Positions 39,203-49,674 of a stretch of DNA of 64,000 nucleotides are shown here, piece by piece. The first letter of the stretch is position 1. Every line of letters begins with the position of its first letter. The stretch is from Betaproteobacteria bacterium. Its GTDB lineage: Bacteria; Pseudomonadota; Gammaproteobacteria; Burkholderiales; Thiobacteraceae. Made by a program: the position numbers and the translations under genes. Under the pieces are notes generated by a model. That model was not told the origin of the DNA. It was given only the letters and a program-made list of their open reading frames with translations, and did no database searches. The stretch covers positions 30,573 to 94,572 of the forward strand of contig JAHECG010000002.1 in assembly GCA_024641855.1 (NCBI GenBank), in the 5' to 3' direction.

Positions 39203-39954
39203 TGCGTTTTACCCCGACCGGACAAAAACCTTATATCGCCATACTGTGCGCGGCCTATTTACTGATTTTAGCTGCCACCACCCCAGCAATACTCCTTGAA
39301 AAAATTTTTGCTACGCAGTCCGGCATCCAATTGGAACACCTTTCGGGGACACTTTGGCATGGCACTGTAGGCAAGGTAAGCTTTCCCAGGAGGATCGGCG
39401 TAGCACCCATTCAAAACCTGCAATGGAACTTTCAATGGCATTATTTATTCCGTGGAGAACTCGCCGTTAACCTTGAAAGCGCCGACATCGTTGGTAGCCT
39501 AACTTTGGCGCGTGGCTTCGGTGGACTGCGTATAGCGCAAGCTGATCTTGCCCTGCCGACAGAAGACCTAACGCAATTCTTCCCGCAGCTTGGCCTTTGG
39601 CAGCCCGGTGGCGAGGTGCAACTCCAAACGCAAGGTTTCGCACCGAATACGAGAACGGCCGACGAGATAAATATTGTATGGCGCAACGCAACGCTTAATT
39701 TAACCTCATTGCAACCCTTGGGAGATTATCAGCTACAACTGCTAAACGAAGATGGGCAAATTAAGACTCGACTGAAAACACTAACCGGAAAACTGCAATT
39801 AGAAGGTGTTGGCACATTCACGAAGGATGGATTCCAATTCACCGGCAGCGCTCGTGCGTTTCCCGCCTACGCTACACAACTTAAACCGCTACTAGATTCG
39901 TTTGGGCAAGACCGCGGAGATGGCTCACATATTTTTCAGCTAGCGTTTCATTAA
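39202..39954 (+). CDS. gspN: Type II secretion GspN
   Basis: LEHLSGTLWHGTVGKVSF..PIQNLQWNFQWHYLFRGELAVNLE; last gene of gsp set. Confidence 0.87.
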   Translation: MRFTPTGQKPYIAILCAAYLLILAATTPAILLEKIFATQSGIQLEHLSGTLWHGTVGKVSFPRRIGVAPIQNLQWNFQWHYLFRGELAVNLESADIVGSLTLARGFGGLRIAQADLALPTEDLTQFFPQLGLWQPGGEVQLQTQGFAPNTRTADEINIVWRNATLNLTSLQPLGDYQLQLLNEDGQIKTRLKTLTGKLQLEGVGTFTKDGFQFTGSARAFPAYATQLKPLLDSFGQDRGDGSHIFQLAFH

Positions 39955-42038
39955 CCTGGGTTTTGACTTAGGAAAGTGGACAGCGGCTGCGGTTCAATTA
40001 ACCAATTCCCTTGGACATAATCAACCCCAATTCGCTTTAAATGATCGTGAATCATTTCAGATTCCACATACTCCGCAATCGTCTTCAATCCCAAGATATG
40101 GCCGATATGATTAATCGATTCGACCATGGCACAATCCATGGGATCCGTTGCCATGTCTTGTACGAAGGCGCCATCAATCTTCAAGTAATCAACAGGCAAA
40201 TTCTTCAAATACGTAAAAGAAGACAACCCGCTCCCGAAATCATCAAGCGAAAACTTACACCCTTTTAATTTGAGTGCGTGAATAAAACGAATCGCATCCG
40301 TTAAATTGGTGATGGCCGCCGTTTCTGTAATTTCAAAGCAAATTGCCGCATAAGGCACGTGGTTAATGTTGAATTGACGTTCAATAAAATCCAAAAACTT
40401 TTCATCGCAAAGTGAATGCCCCGAAAGATTTATAGTACAAACCGATTGGCCATCATAGGCCTTGGGAAATAACAAAGGAAACGCTGACAAGGTCGCCCCG
40501 ACGACCCAACGGTCGATCGATGGCATTAAGTTATAACGCTCTGCGGCAGGGATGAATGCCATCGGCAACACCACCTCCCCGTCATCATCCAGCATCCGCA
40601 ACAAAATCTCAAAATGCGTATCGGCCCCCGAGTGCGGATACAACGGCAAGATCGGCTGCACATAGAGGCGCATGCGATTTTCTTCCAAGGCCCGTGTAAT
40701 GAGCGTTACCCACTGCATCTCGCCTTGCCGTTTAACCAACTCCGCATCTTCGGCTTTGTAAACGTGTACGCGATTCCGTCCGCGATCTTTTGCCTCATAG
40801 CATGCTGCATCAGCGTAGCTAAGCAGCCCGGACAACCCCTCGCTTTCCGCCGTGATGGCGACTAAGCCGATACTGACGCCGATCGAAAAAGAATTATCGT
40901 GCCAAACAAAGCGAAAATCCTTTACCTGCTGACGTAATACATCAGCAATGGGATGAGCTTGCTCTAAATTACAGTTCAGCAGCAACACGCCAAACTCATC
41001 CCCGCCCAAACGGGCTAACGTATCTCGGTCTCGCAATCGCGCTTGCAACAAGGTCGCCAGCTGACGTAACAATTCATCTCCGGCTATGTGGCCTGATGTG
41101 TCGTTCACGATTTTGAACTGGTCTAAATCCAGATAACACAGGGTATGCGCCTCATTCTGTTCGCGTGCACTAATCAAGGCCCGCTCCAAACGTATTTCAA
41201 ATTCCCGTCGATTCGGCAAGCCCGTCAACGCATCATGTGATGCTTGATAGGAAAGTCGAGAAGTTGCTTCGTCGATACGCTCCTGTAAATTTTCATGAGA
41301 CATTTTGAGTGCAGCCGTCATCCTGTTGACACCATGCTCCAATACTTGCAACTCTCCTGTTGAAATTTCATCGACGCAAACATTCAATTCGCCGTTAGCG
41401 ATCTTCTGCACAGCATCTGATAAATATTGGATTGGACGCGTCACTTGTCGACTCATGCGAAATGCCAGTATGCCGCTCACCGACAACCCTAAAAAAGTAA
41501 TCATGAGCCCATTACGAACCAACTCGTTCTGGCGTTGGACGGTGTGCGCACGGCTCATTTCCACATACACACGCCCAACGTTTTGCATTTTCATTGATTG
41601 TTTTTTGTCTGCATTGGCAATATCTTCAATCTCAATTTGACTTAACATCACCGGCGCACTAAAAATTAGCGTCGTGTCATTTTCAGAGGTAGCAAGATCA
41701 AGACCGGTGTGTGTATTTAGTAATTGCTGTGCCTGTGCCACTGTACCGTTTTGGGCCAAAACACGATTGTTAATATCTGCAATCATGACCCAATTAACAT
41801 CCGCTTCTCTTTTTGCTTCACGCGTCAAATGCTGAAGAATCTCGTGGTTCGCAGAAAAAACACCATATTCGCTGGCCGGCGCCAATTGACGCGCAATCGC
41901 CAAGCCGCGTTCACGTAGCGATCGTTCAATATCCATGATTTGGCTATTGATAAAATAGAGCGCTAAAACCACTGCGATTAAAGCGGTCGGTGCCAGCGCG
42001 AGAAACAACACCTTGCCTTGGATACCCCATTTATTCAT
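39951..42038 (-). CDS. Membrane GGDEF/EAL domain protein with HAMP
   Basis: RLGGDEFGVLL; EIL variant of EAL (HFEILLRM), DDFGSGLSSFTYLKNLPVDYLKIDG; two TMs and HAMP. Confidence 0.94.
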   Translation of the reverse strand: MNKWGIQGKVLFLALAPTALIAVVLALYFINSQIMDIERSLRERGLAIARQLAPASEYGVFSANHEILQHLTREAKREADVNWVMIADINNRVLAQNGTVAQAQQLLNTHTGLDLATSENDTTLIFSAPVMLSQIEIEDIANADKKQSMKMQNVGRVYVEMSRAHTVQRQNELVRNGLMITFLGLSVSGILAFRMSRQVTRPIQYLSDAVQKIANGELNVCVDEISTGELQVLEHGVNRMTAALKMSHENLQERIDEATSRLSYQASHDALTGLPNRREFEIRLERALISAREQNEAHTLCYLDLDQFKIVNDTSGHIAGDELLRQLATLLQARLRDRDTLARLGGDEFGVLLLNCNLEQAHPIADVLRQQVKDFRFVWHDNSFSIGVSIGLVAITAESEGLSGLLSYADAACYEAKDRGRNRVHVYKAEDAELVKRQGEMQWVTLITRALEENRMRLYVQPILPLYPHSGADTHFEILLRMLDDDGEVVLPMAFIPAAERYNLMPSIDRWVVGATLSAFPLLFPKAYDGQSVCTINLSGHSLCDEKFLDFIERQFNINHVPYAAICFEITETAAITNLTDAIRFIHALKLKGCKFSLDDFGSGLSSFTYLKNLPVDYLKIDGAFVQDMATDPMDCAMVESINHIGHILGLKTIAEYVESEMIHDHLKRIGVDYVQGNWLIEPQPLSTFLSQNPG

Positions 42039-42976
42039 TCGCGCTCCGCTCCCGCTTTAATGTGTTCCAATATCGTCGCTTCTTCCTGTAGACCAACACC
42101 CAATGACTGTCCGACTGAATAATTCACACTGACAGAAAAATATTTTGGGTGCTGCGGCGGCGGTAGCTGAACATTCCTTGTTTGAAATATGTGTATAAGG
42201 GTTTCGGCCGTTTGCTGCCCGATTTGCGCCGGTGTCGAATACACTGCCGCAAGTGCACCCGCTTTAACATAGGCGTTGGAATACGCGATTAACGGTGTTT
42301 GCACACGATAGGATGTCAGTAAAATACTTTGCGCGGTATTTGAATTAAAAATCAACGGGTCTGGCAACGCCAACAACACTTTGCTTTTGGCTAACAAACG
42401 CTTCAATGCAGGAATAATTTCATCCTGATTTGCCACCTGTTGAATATCCAGGACTAGTTTCTGCTCACGTGCTGTTTGCTGCAAAGGTTTAATACGCTCA
42501 ACTGAGCCCGACCCCAGCAAAATACCGACACTATTACGCCCAGGCAGCAACTGCTTGATCAGTCGAAATTGACGTGCCCAGGGTTGATCCAAATAGATCG
42601 CCGAAAATCCACTAGCGTCTCGACGGGTACGGCTCCGCGCAAACTCATAATTCTGACGTGGCACCAAAATATTGAGCGTTGGCTTATTGATATTAAGTGT
42701 GGTGTCCATGGCGCGTGTACCGACCGCCACCAACATGTCCGCTTCTGCCAAATCCGGCGAATTCTCCGCCAGGGCTTCCAACATCAGCGTGCGCAGCACA
42801 ATCGAGGAGCCTTGCTCCCGTAGATGGCTACGCATGGTTTCTACTGCTTCGCGATATGACGTACCATTTCCGCTTAAAACCACCAGTACTTGCGGGGCGG
42901 CGAATGCGAATCTCGATACAAAACACAAAGTACATACAAGTAGTATGCGTCTGTAAACACGCCACCTAAGTCGCAT
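42035..42976 (-). CDS. ABC_sub_bind-type periplasmic substrate-binding-like protein
   Basis: Signal peptide; VAVGTRAMDTTLNINKPTLNILVPRQNY..LPGRNSVGILLGSG; ATGA overlap with GGDEF gene. Confidence 0.78.
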   Translation of the reverse strand: MRLRWRVYRRILLVCTLCFVSRFAFAAPQVLVVLSGNGTSYREAVETMRSHLREQGSSIVLRTLMLEALAENSPDLAEADMLVAVGTRAMDTTLNINKPTLNILVPRQNYEFARSRTRRDASGFSAIYLDQPWARQFRLIKQLLPGRNSVGILLGSGSVERIKPLQQTAREQKLVLDIQQVANQDEIIPALKRLLAKSKVLLALPDPLIFNSNTAQSILLTSYRVQTPLIAYSNAYVKAGALAAVYSTPAQIGQQTAETLIHIFQTRNVQLPPPQHPKYFSVSVNYSVGQSLGVGLQEEATILEHIKAGAERE

Positions 42977-42998
42977 TCTGATCGTGTCTTTAAACAGA

Positions 42999-44981
42999 CT
43001 AAAACTCCATACTCAACGTTGCGAGCACACGCAATTTAAATTCATTATCGTTGCGATATTCGGTATATGGTTTGAACAAATTTTGAAATACGACTGCCGC
43101 TTGGCCACGCTGGCCCGCCAAATGAAAATCATGCGCCAAGCGTGCATCCAAACGCCGATGAATTTTCAAGCGATCGCCATCGCCGATCGGTTCGAGCAAA
43201 CTCACATAGTAATATCCCAAACTAGCCTCAATAGTGCTGCCAAAGCGATGTGACAGTAACGCGCTCGCCGTATGGCTAGGGGTCGCGTATTGCAAATCCT
43301 CTGCCACAGCATTGTTAAAGGATCGATCAATAATGGTTTTGGTATAGGCGTGTGAAAAATTAAGTTGCGAGCCACCTACGTGCCAACGAACTTGTGTTTG
43401 CACGCCCTTTGTCGTCACATCTGCAGCATTTTGAAATACAAAATACTCGAAGGGGGCGATCACCTTAACCGGCGCAATCACATTACGAACACGATCTACA
43501 TAGAATCGAACATCCGCCGAAAATCCCTGAATAGGCGCATCGAACAGATAAGCCAATTCATGACTCGTAATCTTCTCCGGAGGTAAGCTGGCGTTACCGA
43601 AAAAACGAGGCACCGATATCGGGCCAATGGCCGTATTAATCCTGACACTGTAGCTGCCAATATCTTCAAGTACGGTAGGGGTTCGTAGGGCACGCGATAT
43701 ACCAGCGCGAATCGTGTGCCCCGGGGCTAAGTGATAGCTCAGCGCCAAACGCGGCGATAGGTCGGTACCGGTAATATCGTTACGCTCCAAAGCCGCACCG
43801 GTATTCACAACCCAATCCGTGGCTGGGCGCCATTCGGCATTAAAAAAAGCACGGTGTAATTGCGTCTTTTGGGTTTGTTCATTTCCCAAATACAGCGGGG
43901 CATGCACCTGATCCAATCGGCTGCTTAGACCCCAAGCCAAACGCAATGTGGGCGTTAAGCGCTGATTGCGTTGAAACTCAAGATCAAAACGCTCCGCATC
44001 GAGATCATTGCGGATCACCGTCGCCAGAATCGGTAATGCGCCATTCAAAAACGGGATGGTGGTGAACACTTCATGATTTACGTTATAGGTGTGGTAAAAC
44101 TGTAAGGACATCTCATCATCAGGCCCCACGGCTTGACGCCACACCAATTGCTGAAAACTGCTTTGCACTTGCTGGTTACGCGGCCCATCGGTTTTACTAC
44201 CAAAATAACCGATCCCGAATGCCGCGCCGGTATAGCCTAATTGCACTTGTAAGCTATTGTGATTATCAATACGGAAGTCTCCACGCGCAGAAACTGAATC
44301 TGTGTGTTGGCTATCGTTGCGCAACTCAAAGCCGCTATCTTGTTTATGACTTAACGTAACGCGATAGTCCCAACCACCTACGGCCCCTCCCATGCGCACC
44401 AGTCCATCGGCAACATCGGGCGCGCCGATTCGACTTGTGACCAATACACCCTGATCCTGAACCGGATGCCGAGTAATGATATTGATCACGCCGAGAAATG
44501 CGTTGGCACCATAGGTGGCGGCATTGGGTCCGCGCGTAACTTCAATCCGCTCGATATCTTCCAAGGCAAGCGGCAAAGCAGTCCAAGGCACCTGCCCGAA
44601 CATCGGGGTATAAACCGACTTCCCATCAAGCAATACTTGCACACGACCAAAAAAACGATTATTGAGCCCCCCGCTGACCAAGTGTTCATTGCCAGAAAAA
44701 AGCCCAACGTAAAAACCAGGAACCAAGCGAAACACATCAGACAGATCACGAAAACCCGATGTCCGGATCATTTCGCGATCAATCACAGTGACCGCCGCCG
44801 GCGCTTCTGCAATCGGCTGCACCAAACGTGAAACCGTCAGCACCATCGGCATGTCGCTATAAAAATCCTGCTCAGATAACGGGGTATTCACAGATTCAAC
44901 AGCAACAGCCCCTGCTGTAAATAACATTCCAAATATACTGAACAATATTCCGCAGAACGGATGATCGATTAATGCTTTCAT
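42999..44981 (-). CDS. TonB-dependent outer-membrane receptor
   Basis: Plug APAAVTVIDREMIRTSGFRDLSDVFRLVPGFYVG..IERIEVTRGPNAATYGANAFLGVINIITR; C-terminal LRVLATLSMEF. Confidence 0.93.
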   Translation of the reverse strand: MKALIDHPFCGILFSIFGMLFTAGAVAVESVNTPLSEQDFYSDMPMVLTVSRLVQPIAEAPAAVTVIDREMIRTSGFRDLSDVFRLVPGFYVGLFSGNEHLVSGGLNNRFFGRVQVLLDGKSVYTPMFGQVPWTALPLALEDIERIEVTRGPNAATYGANAFLGVINIITRHPVQDQGVLVTSRIGAPDVADGLVRMGGAVGGWDYRVTLSHKQDSGFELRNDSQHTDSVSARGDFRIDNHNSLQVQLGYTGAAFGIGYFGSKTDGPRNQQVQSSFQQLVWRQAVGPDDEMSLQFYHTYNVNHEVFTTIPFLNGALPILATVIRNDLDAERFDLEFQRNQRLTPTLRLAWGLSSRLDQVHAPLYLGNEQTQKTQLHRAFFNAEWRPATDWVVNTGAALERNDITGTDLSPRLALSYHLAPGHTIRAGISRALRTPTVLEDIGSYSVRINTAIGPISVPRFFGNASLPPEKITSHELAYLFDAPIQGFSADVRFYVDRVRNVIAPVKVIAPFEYFVFQNAADVTTKGVQTQVRWHVGGSQLNFSHAYTKTIIDRSFNNAVAEDLQYATPSHTASALLSHRFGSTIEASLGYYYVSLLEPIGDGDRLKIHRRLDARLAHDFHLAGQRGQAAVVFQNLFKPYTEYRNDNEFKLRVLATLSMEF

Positions 44982-45060
44982 GTTCTTGTTCCCCATACGC
45001 CAACAGCGATACTCAACGGGAATGTTGGCAACGCATCATTCGTAGCATTGAAATGTTTTT

Positions 45061-45759
45061 TTAATCCAACTTATTCCAAATACACGACCCTTTGCTTGCT
45101 TTCTCGATGTCTCCCAACAAGGCTTCATGTGCCGCTAATTCCTCTGTGGATGCGAACAAGACTTGCAATGGCAAAGAAGACGTAAGCGCCGCATCAGCAG
45201 TGATTTCTTGTGTCGTCGGTGCCATCTCAATCATCAAGCTTTCCTGACCGCGTGTCATAGCGAGATACACTTCCGACAAAAGCTCCGCATCCAGTAAGGC
45301 GCCATGCAAGGTACGGTTGGAGTTGTCGACTGCATAGCGTTTACATAATGCATCCAAATTATTTTTCTGGCCGGGATGCAGATCTTTGGCCAGTTTTAAA
45401 GTATCAATCACACCGGCACAATAAGTTTCGACAGGCGCCAAATTCAGCAGTGACAATTCATGATTCAGAAATCCCACATCAAACGGCGCATTATGAATGA
45501 CCAATTCGCCACCACTGACAAAACGGATGAACTCTTGCGATACCTCTGCGAACTTGGGCTTATCTTGCAGAAATTCTAGACTGATACCGTGAACCTGCTG
45601 CGCGCCGCTGTCGATTTCGCGTTCCGGATTGAGATAGCAGTGGTAGTGATTCCCGGTGAGGCGGCGATTGACCATCTCCACCGCAGCGACTTCGATAATG
45701 CGATGGCCGAGCGCTGGACTCAGACCCGTCGTTTCAGTATCCAAAATAATTTGTCGCAT
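45061..45759 (-). CDS. dnaQ: DNA polymerase III epsilon subunit
   Basis: MRQIILDTETTGLSPALGHRIIEVAAVEMVNRRLTGNHYHCYLNPER exonuclease motifs. Confidence 0.97.
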   Translation of the reverse strand: MRQIILDTETTGLSPALGHRIIEVAAVEMVNRRLTGNHYHCYLNPEREIDSGAQQVHGISLEFLQDKPKFAEVSQEFIRFVSGGELVIHNAPFDVGFLNHELSLLNLAPVETYCAGVIDTLKLAKDLHPGQKNNLDALCKRYAVDNSNRTLHGALLDAELLSEVYLAMTRGQESLMIEMAPTTQEITADAALTSSLPLQVLFASTEELAAHEALLGDIEKASKGSCIWNKLD

Positions 45760-45798
45760 TACATTCCAATAAAATTGTGATTTTCGTTCTAACTGATA

Positions 45799-46242
45799 TC
45801 AAGCTTGTTTCTCGCAGCCTTGATTCGCCAACACATCGGCACGTTCATTCCCCTCATGTCCCGCATGCCCCTTCACCCACAACCACTCTATATCGTGTTG
45901 GGTGGAAAGTTGATCCAATTCCAACCAAAGATCGACATTCTTCACGGGCTTTTTATCTGCTGTTTTCCACCCGCGTTTTTTCCAGCCGGTGATCCATTCA
46001 CTGATGCCCTTTTGCACATATTGCGAATCGGTATGCAACTTGACTTTACTGCGCCGTTTAAGCGCTTCCAGCGCACGAATCACCGCAGTCAGTTCCATGC
46101 GATTATTCGTGGTGAGCGGCTCACCGCCGCACAATTCTTTTTCCTTGGCGCCCAAGCGCAGTAACGCGCCCCATCCGCCGGGGCCAGGGTTGCCTTTACA
46201 AGCACCATCGGTAAAAATTTCTACGACATCAGACAAGCTCAT
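45799..46242 (-). CDS. rnhA: Ribonuclease HI
   Basis: [52 protein letters not shown]. Confidence 0.98.
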   Translation of the reverse strand: MSLSDVVEIFTDGACKGNPGPGGWGALLRLGAKEKELCGGEPLTTNNRMELTAVIRALEALKRRSKVKLHTDSQYVQKGISEWITGWKKRGWKTADKKPVKNVDLWLELDQLSTQHDIEWLWVKGHAGHEGNERADVLANQGCEKQA

Positions 46243-46996
46243 TCTCCTGGGATGCGTGGTTTTGTTTAGCCCCCTTTTGCGTCACGGGCGCAATCCCGCG
46301 CTGTGCGGCCATGCGCTCACTCCACGAGGGCAAAATAACACGCATGCTGTGCACTCGTTTCTTGGCGAGCAAAAAATATACGCCACCGGCCAATGGCCAC
46401 CAACGATCTCCAGCGGACTCCATAAATTGAAAACGCATCAGCCACTTTTCACTTTGCATTGGTGGCGCATAACAAGCCAGTTTTCCGGCAACCACTTCAA
46501 AGCCGAGCAACGCCAGCCAATCTTTTAGGCGCGGCAAGCTGATAAACTTTCCGCGCCACGGATACTCGTCACTGCGACGCTTGATCACATGGCATGCCCC
46601 CCAAAGGCTCAACGGGTTAAATCCCGTGATCAATATATGCCCTTCCGGAATCAACACGCGCTCCACCTCACGCAAAATTTGATGCGGTGATGAAGAAAAT
46701 TCGAGCACGTGCGGCATTAGCGCCAAATCGACACTCTGACTTTCGATGGCCAATGCATCAAAATCAGTGCGTAAGCGTGAAGGTGCATACGGGCCGAGCG
46801 TGATATGCGTAGCGATACGGCTAGCCCGCAACAATTCATATTGTGACAAACCAAATTGCAACGCATTAAAGCCGAAAATATCGCTGACCGTCTTATCGAT
46901 GTAGGCTTGCTCGCGATCCAGCACATAACGACCGAGTGTTGTGTCGTACCATGGACGCGCATCATGCCGACGCTCGACAGTCTGTGTATCATTCAT
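46229..46996 (-). CDS. SAM-dependent methyltransferase (class I)
   Basis: [46 protein letters not shown]; divergent from gloB. Confidence 0.85.
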   Translation of the reverse strand: MNDTQTVERRHDARPWYDTTLGRYVLDREQAYIDKTVSDIFGFNALQFGLSQYELLRASRIATHITLGPYAPSRLRTDFDALAIESQSVDLALMPHVLEFSSSPHQILREVERVLIPEGHILITGFNPLSLWGACHVIKRRSDEYPWRGKFISLPRLKDWLALLGFEVVAGKLACYAPPMQSEKWLMRFQFMESAGDRWWPLAGGVYFLLAKKRVHSMRVILPSWSERMAAQRGIAPVTQKGAKQNHASQENELV

Positions 46997-47033
46997 ATTT
47001 GACAAGTCGCCGCTCTCCACCAACTATAGACAT

Positions 47034-47801
47034 ATGATTCAAATCATCCCCATTTCGGCATTTGAAGACAATTACCTGTGGCTGCTCGTCCACGGCACCT
47101 ACGCCGCCGTGGTCGACCCGGGCGATGCGCAACCGGTATTGGATTATTTGAAACAACATCATCTTACGCTTTGTGCCATCCTCTGCACCCATCATCATGG
47201 CGACCATGTCGGTGGCAATCGCGAATTGCTTAGGCACTACCAAGTCCCAGTCTATGGCCCAGCACATGAAAATATTCCTGGGCGGACGCATGCGCTTGTC
47301 GATGGCGATATCGTGCGACTACCTGAATTAGCACTGGATTTAACCGTTTTCGACGTGCCCGGCCACACCGCAGGACATGTGGCCTATTATGGCGCAGAAA
47401 GCCTATTTTGTGGCGACACCTTGTTTGCCTGTGGTTGCGGTAGGTTGTTTGAAGGCACACCACAAACCATGTACCAATCGCTCAGCAAAATTGCCAGCCT
47501 ACCCGATGCAACACAAATCTACTGTGCACACGAATACACCTTGGATAACATCCGATTCGCCAAGGTCGTCGAGCCCACGAATCCCGATTTATTGGAACGA
47601 GAACGACATGACCAGGAAAGCCGCGCCAACAACCAACCCACCGTCCCTTCTCGATTAGATTTGGAAAAGCGCACCAATCCCTTTCTACGCAGCCAGGTAC
47701 CATCCGTGATCCAAGCTGCGCAAGAATATGCCGGACACCCGTTCACCGAACCCTGGCAAGTGTTCGCAACTGTACGCGCTTGGAAGGACAGTCTGGATTG
47801 A
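47034..47801 (+). CDS. gloB: Hydroxyacylglutathione hydrolase (glyoxalase II)
   Basis: AILCTHHHGDHVGGN; FCGDTLFACGCGRLFEGT; start ATG at 47034. Confidence 0.96.
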   Translation: MIQIIPISAFEDNYLWLLVHGTYAAVVDPGDAQPVLDYLKQHHLTLCAILCTHHHGDHVGGNRELLRHYQVPVYGPAHENIPGRTHALVDGDIVRLPELALDLTVFDVPGHTAGHVAYYGAESLFCGDTLFACGCGRLFEGTPQTMYQSLSKIASLPDATQIYCAHEYTLDNIRFAKVVEPTNPDLLERERHDQESRANNQPTVPSRLDLEKRTNPFLRSQVPSVIQAAQEYAGHPFTEPWQVFATVRAWKDSLD

Positions 47802-47820
47802 GTTCTCACAGAATAAACCC

Positions 47821-47850
47821 TTGACTTGAAAGGCCTTAAGCCCGTACTAT
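47821..47850 (+). promoter_or_regulatory. Putative sigma70-type promoter for mltD
   Basis: TTGACT - 18 bp - TACTAT, 35 bp upstream of the ATG. Confidence 0.5.
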
Positions 47851-47884
47851 CGCACTGGATCGCCAACAAAAAAGATTAAATTTG

Positions 47885-49642
47885 ATGCTGTTGAATTGCA
47901 CCAAACTGACGATTGCAGTTTTGATCGCAAGTATTTATAGCTGTGGCGCCTTGGCCCAGGATACTTTGGTCTCCGCCGCAGATGCGATTAGTGACACTGC
48001 CGACGACGCTTCGAATACGAATCCCAGCCCAACTTTAAACCTTGCCGTTGAATTAACGCCGCCGTTGCTTTCCACGGTTACCCCCGATTTGTTGACGGTA
48101 TTAACACCGCAAAACACAGACGCTAACGACATCGATAACGCTTCACCCGAGCAAACCTCGATCATCAGCATCGAGTCTGCACCCAACGACTCTACCCCAT
48201 TACTTAAAGCCGCAGATAACCTCGGAAACCCACAGCAAGACTTGTGGGCACGCATTCGAGTCGGCTTCTCTCTCGCCGACCTCGATACGCATTTAGTGCA
48301 GGAAAATATCGATTGGTATGTTCATCGACCTGACTATGTTTCGCGGATGTTGGAGCGCAGCAAGCGCTATCTGTTTTATATCGTCGAAGCGGCTGAAAAG
48401 CGCGGCATGCCAACCGAGGTTGCTCTGTTGCCGATGATTGAAAGCGCTTTCAATCCGAAGGCCTACTCTAGCGCGCATGCATCAGGTCTGTGGCAATTCA
48501 TCCCCTCTACGGGTCGTACCTATGGCTTGCAGCAAAACTGGTGGGTGGACAATCGCCGTGACGTGATTAGCGCGACGAATGCTGCCCTCGATTACTTGCA
48601 AAAACTGCATGACATGTTTAATAGTTGGGAATTAGCCCTTGCCGCTTATAACTGGGGTGAAGGCTCAGTACAGCGCGCCATTGCAAAAAATAGGGCCAAG
48701 GGCTTGCCCACGGATTATCTGAGCTTGCGTATGCCCAGAGAGACGCAGCAATATGTGCCGCGCCTGCTGGCTATCAAGAGCATGATTCAACATCCGGAAA
48801 ATTACGCCATGGATTTAGGCGTGGTACCGAATACCCCCTACTTTGCACAGATCACCTTGACGCAACATATGGATGTTGCGCTGGCGGCTAAACTGGCGGA
48901 AACCACGCTCGAAGAATTTACCGCACTCAATCCGAACTACACGCGCCCAGTGATTCAAGCACGCCAGCCGGCCTCGCTGTTGTTGCCGGTGGATAAAGCA
49001 GAAGTCTTTGCGGCGAATCTGGAGAATTACAGCAAGCCTTTAGTTTCCTGGCAGCCTTACCATGCCAAGCGCGGTGAGAAACTCGTTGCGATTGCCAGCC
49101 GTCACGGCATCAGTGCGGCGCGCTTGCAAGAAGCCAATGGCCTCAAACTCAAGCGCGGTCGCCTCGTGGGAAATCAAATGCTGCTAGTCCCTGGCTCGAG
49201 TGAGGCAAAACTAGAAAATGTCTCCTTTAGCGAAATCAAAGCGGCACCAGAATCCAACGGTGGAATCTATTCCGTGCGCAATGGCGATACGCTACTCTCC
49301 ATTGCAAAACGACATGGCGTTAAAGCGACTCAAATTAAAGCCTGGAATAATCTCAAATCGAACCGTCTTGCGTTGAATCAGAAACTACGTCTCTTTGCAG
49401 ACGAACCAACTGAATCCAAACCAACGCGTGTTGCGAGCAGCACTGCACCGGCGAAAGAATCGCGTCAAAAATCCACCTCAAAGCAAAAGCAATACACCGT
49501 GCGCCGTGGCGATACGCTGTACTCTATCGCTCAACGCTTTGATGTCGATCTCGATGATTTGCGGCGGTGGAACAAGTTCTCGCACAAGTCCCGCATTCAC
49601 CCAGGTGACAAGCTCACTGTCGCCCTGGCTAAAAACAGCTAA
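47885..49642 (+). CDS. mltD: Membrane-bound lytic murein transglycosylase D with three LysM repeats
   Basis: SLT motifs EVALLPMIESAFNPKAYSSAHASGLWQFIPSTGRTYGL; LysM YSVRNGDTLLSIAKRHGV, YTVRRGDTLYSIAQRFDV. Confidence 0.95.
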   Translation: MLLNCTKLTIAVLIASIYSCGALAQDTLVSAADAISDTADDASNTNPSPTLNLAVELTPPLLSTVTPDLLTVLTPQNTDANDIDNASPEQTSIISIESAPNDSTPLLKAADNLGNPQQDLWARIRVGFSLADLDTHLVQENIDWYVHRPDYVSRMLERSKRYLFYIVEAAEKRGMPTEVALLPMIESAFNPKAYSSAHASGLWQFIPSTGRTYGLQQNWWVDNRRDVISATNAALDYLQKLHDMFNSWELALAAYNWGEGSVQRAIAKNRAKGLPTDYLSLRMPRETQQYVPRLLAIKSMIQHPENYAMDLGVVPNTPYFAQITLTQHMDVALAAKLAETTLEEFTALNPNYTRPVIQARQPASLLLPVDKAEVFAANLENYSKPLVSWQPYHAKRGEKLVAIASRHGISAARLQEANGLKLKRGRLVGNQMLLVPGSSEAKLENVSFSEIKAAPESNGGIYSVRNGDTLLSIAKRHGVKATQIKAWNNLKSNRLALNQKLRLFADEPTESKPTRVASSTAPAKESRQKSTSKQKQYTVRRGDTLYSIAQRFDVDLDDLRRWNKFSHKSRIHPGDKLTVALAKNS

Positions 49643-49674
49643 TCTCGCCTTTTTCTCGCTACGCCCCTAGCGGA

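Noticed and set aside
46941-47033. Upstream extension of gloB (track start 46941)
   Set aside because: Overlaps the divergent methyltransferase start; ATG at 47034 matches the conserved GloB N-terminus (MIQIIPISAFEDNYLW).
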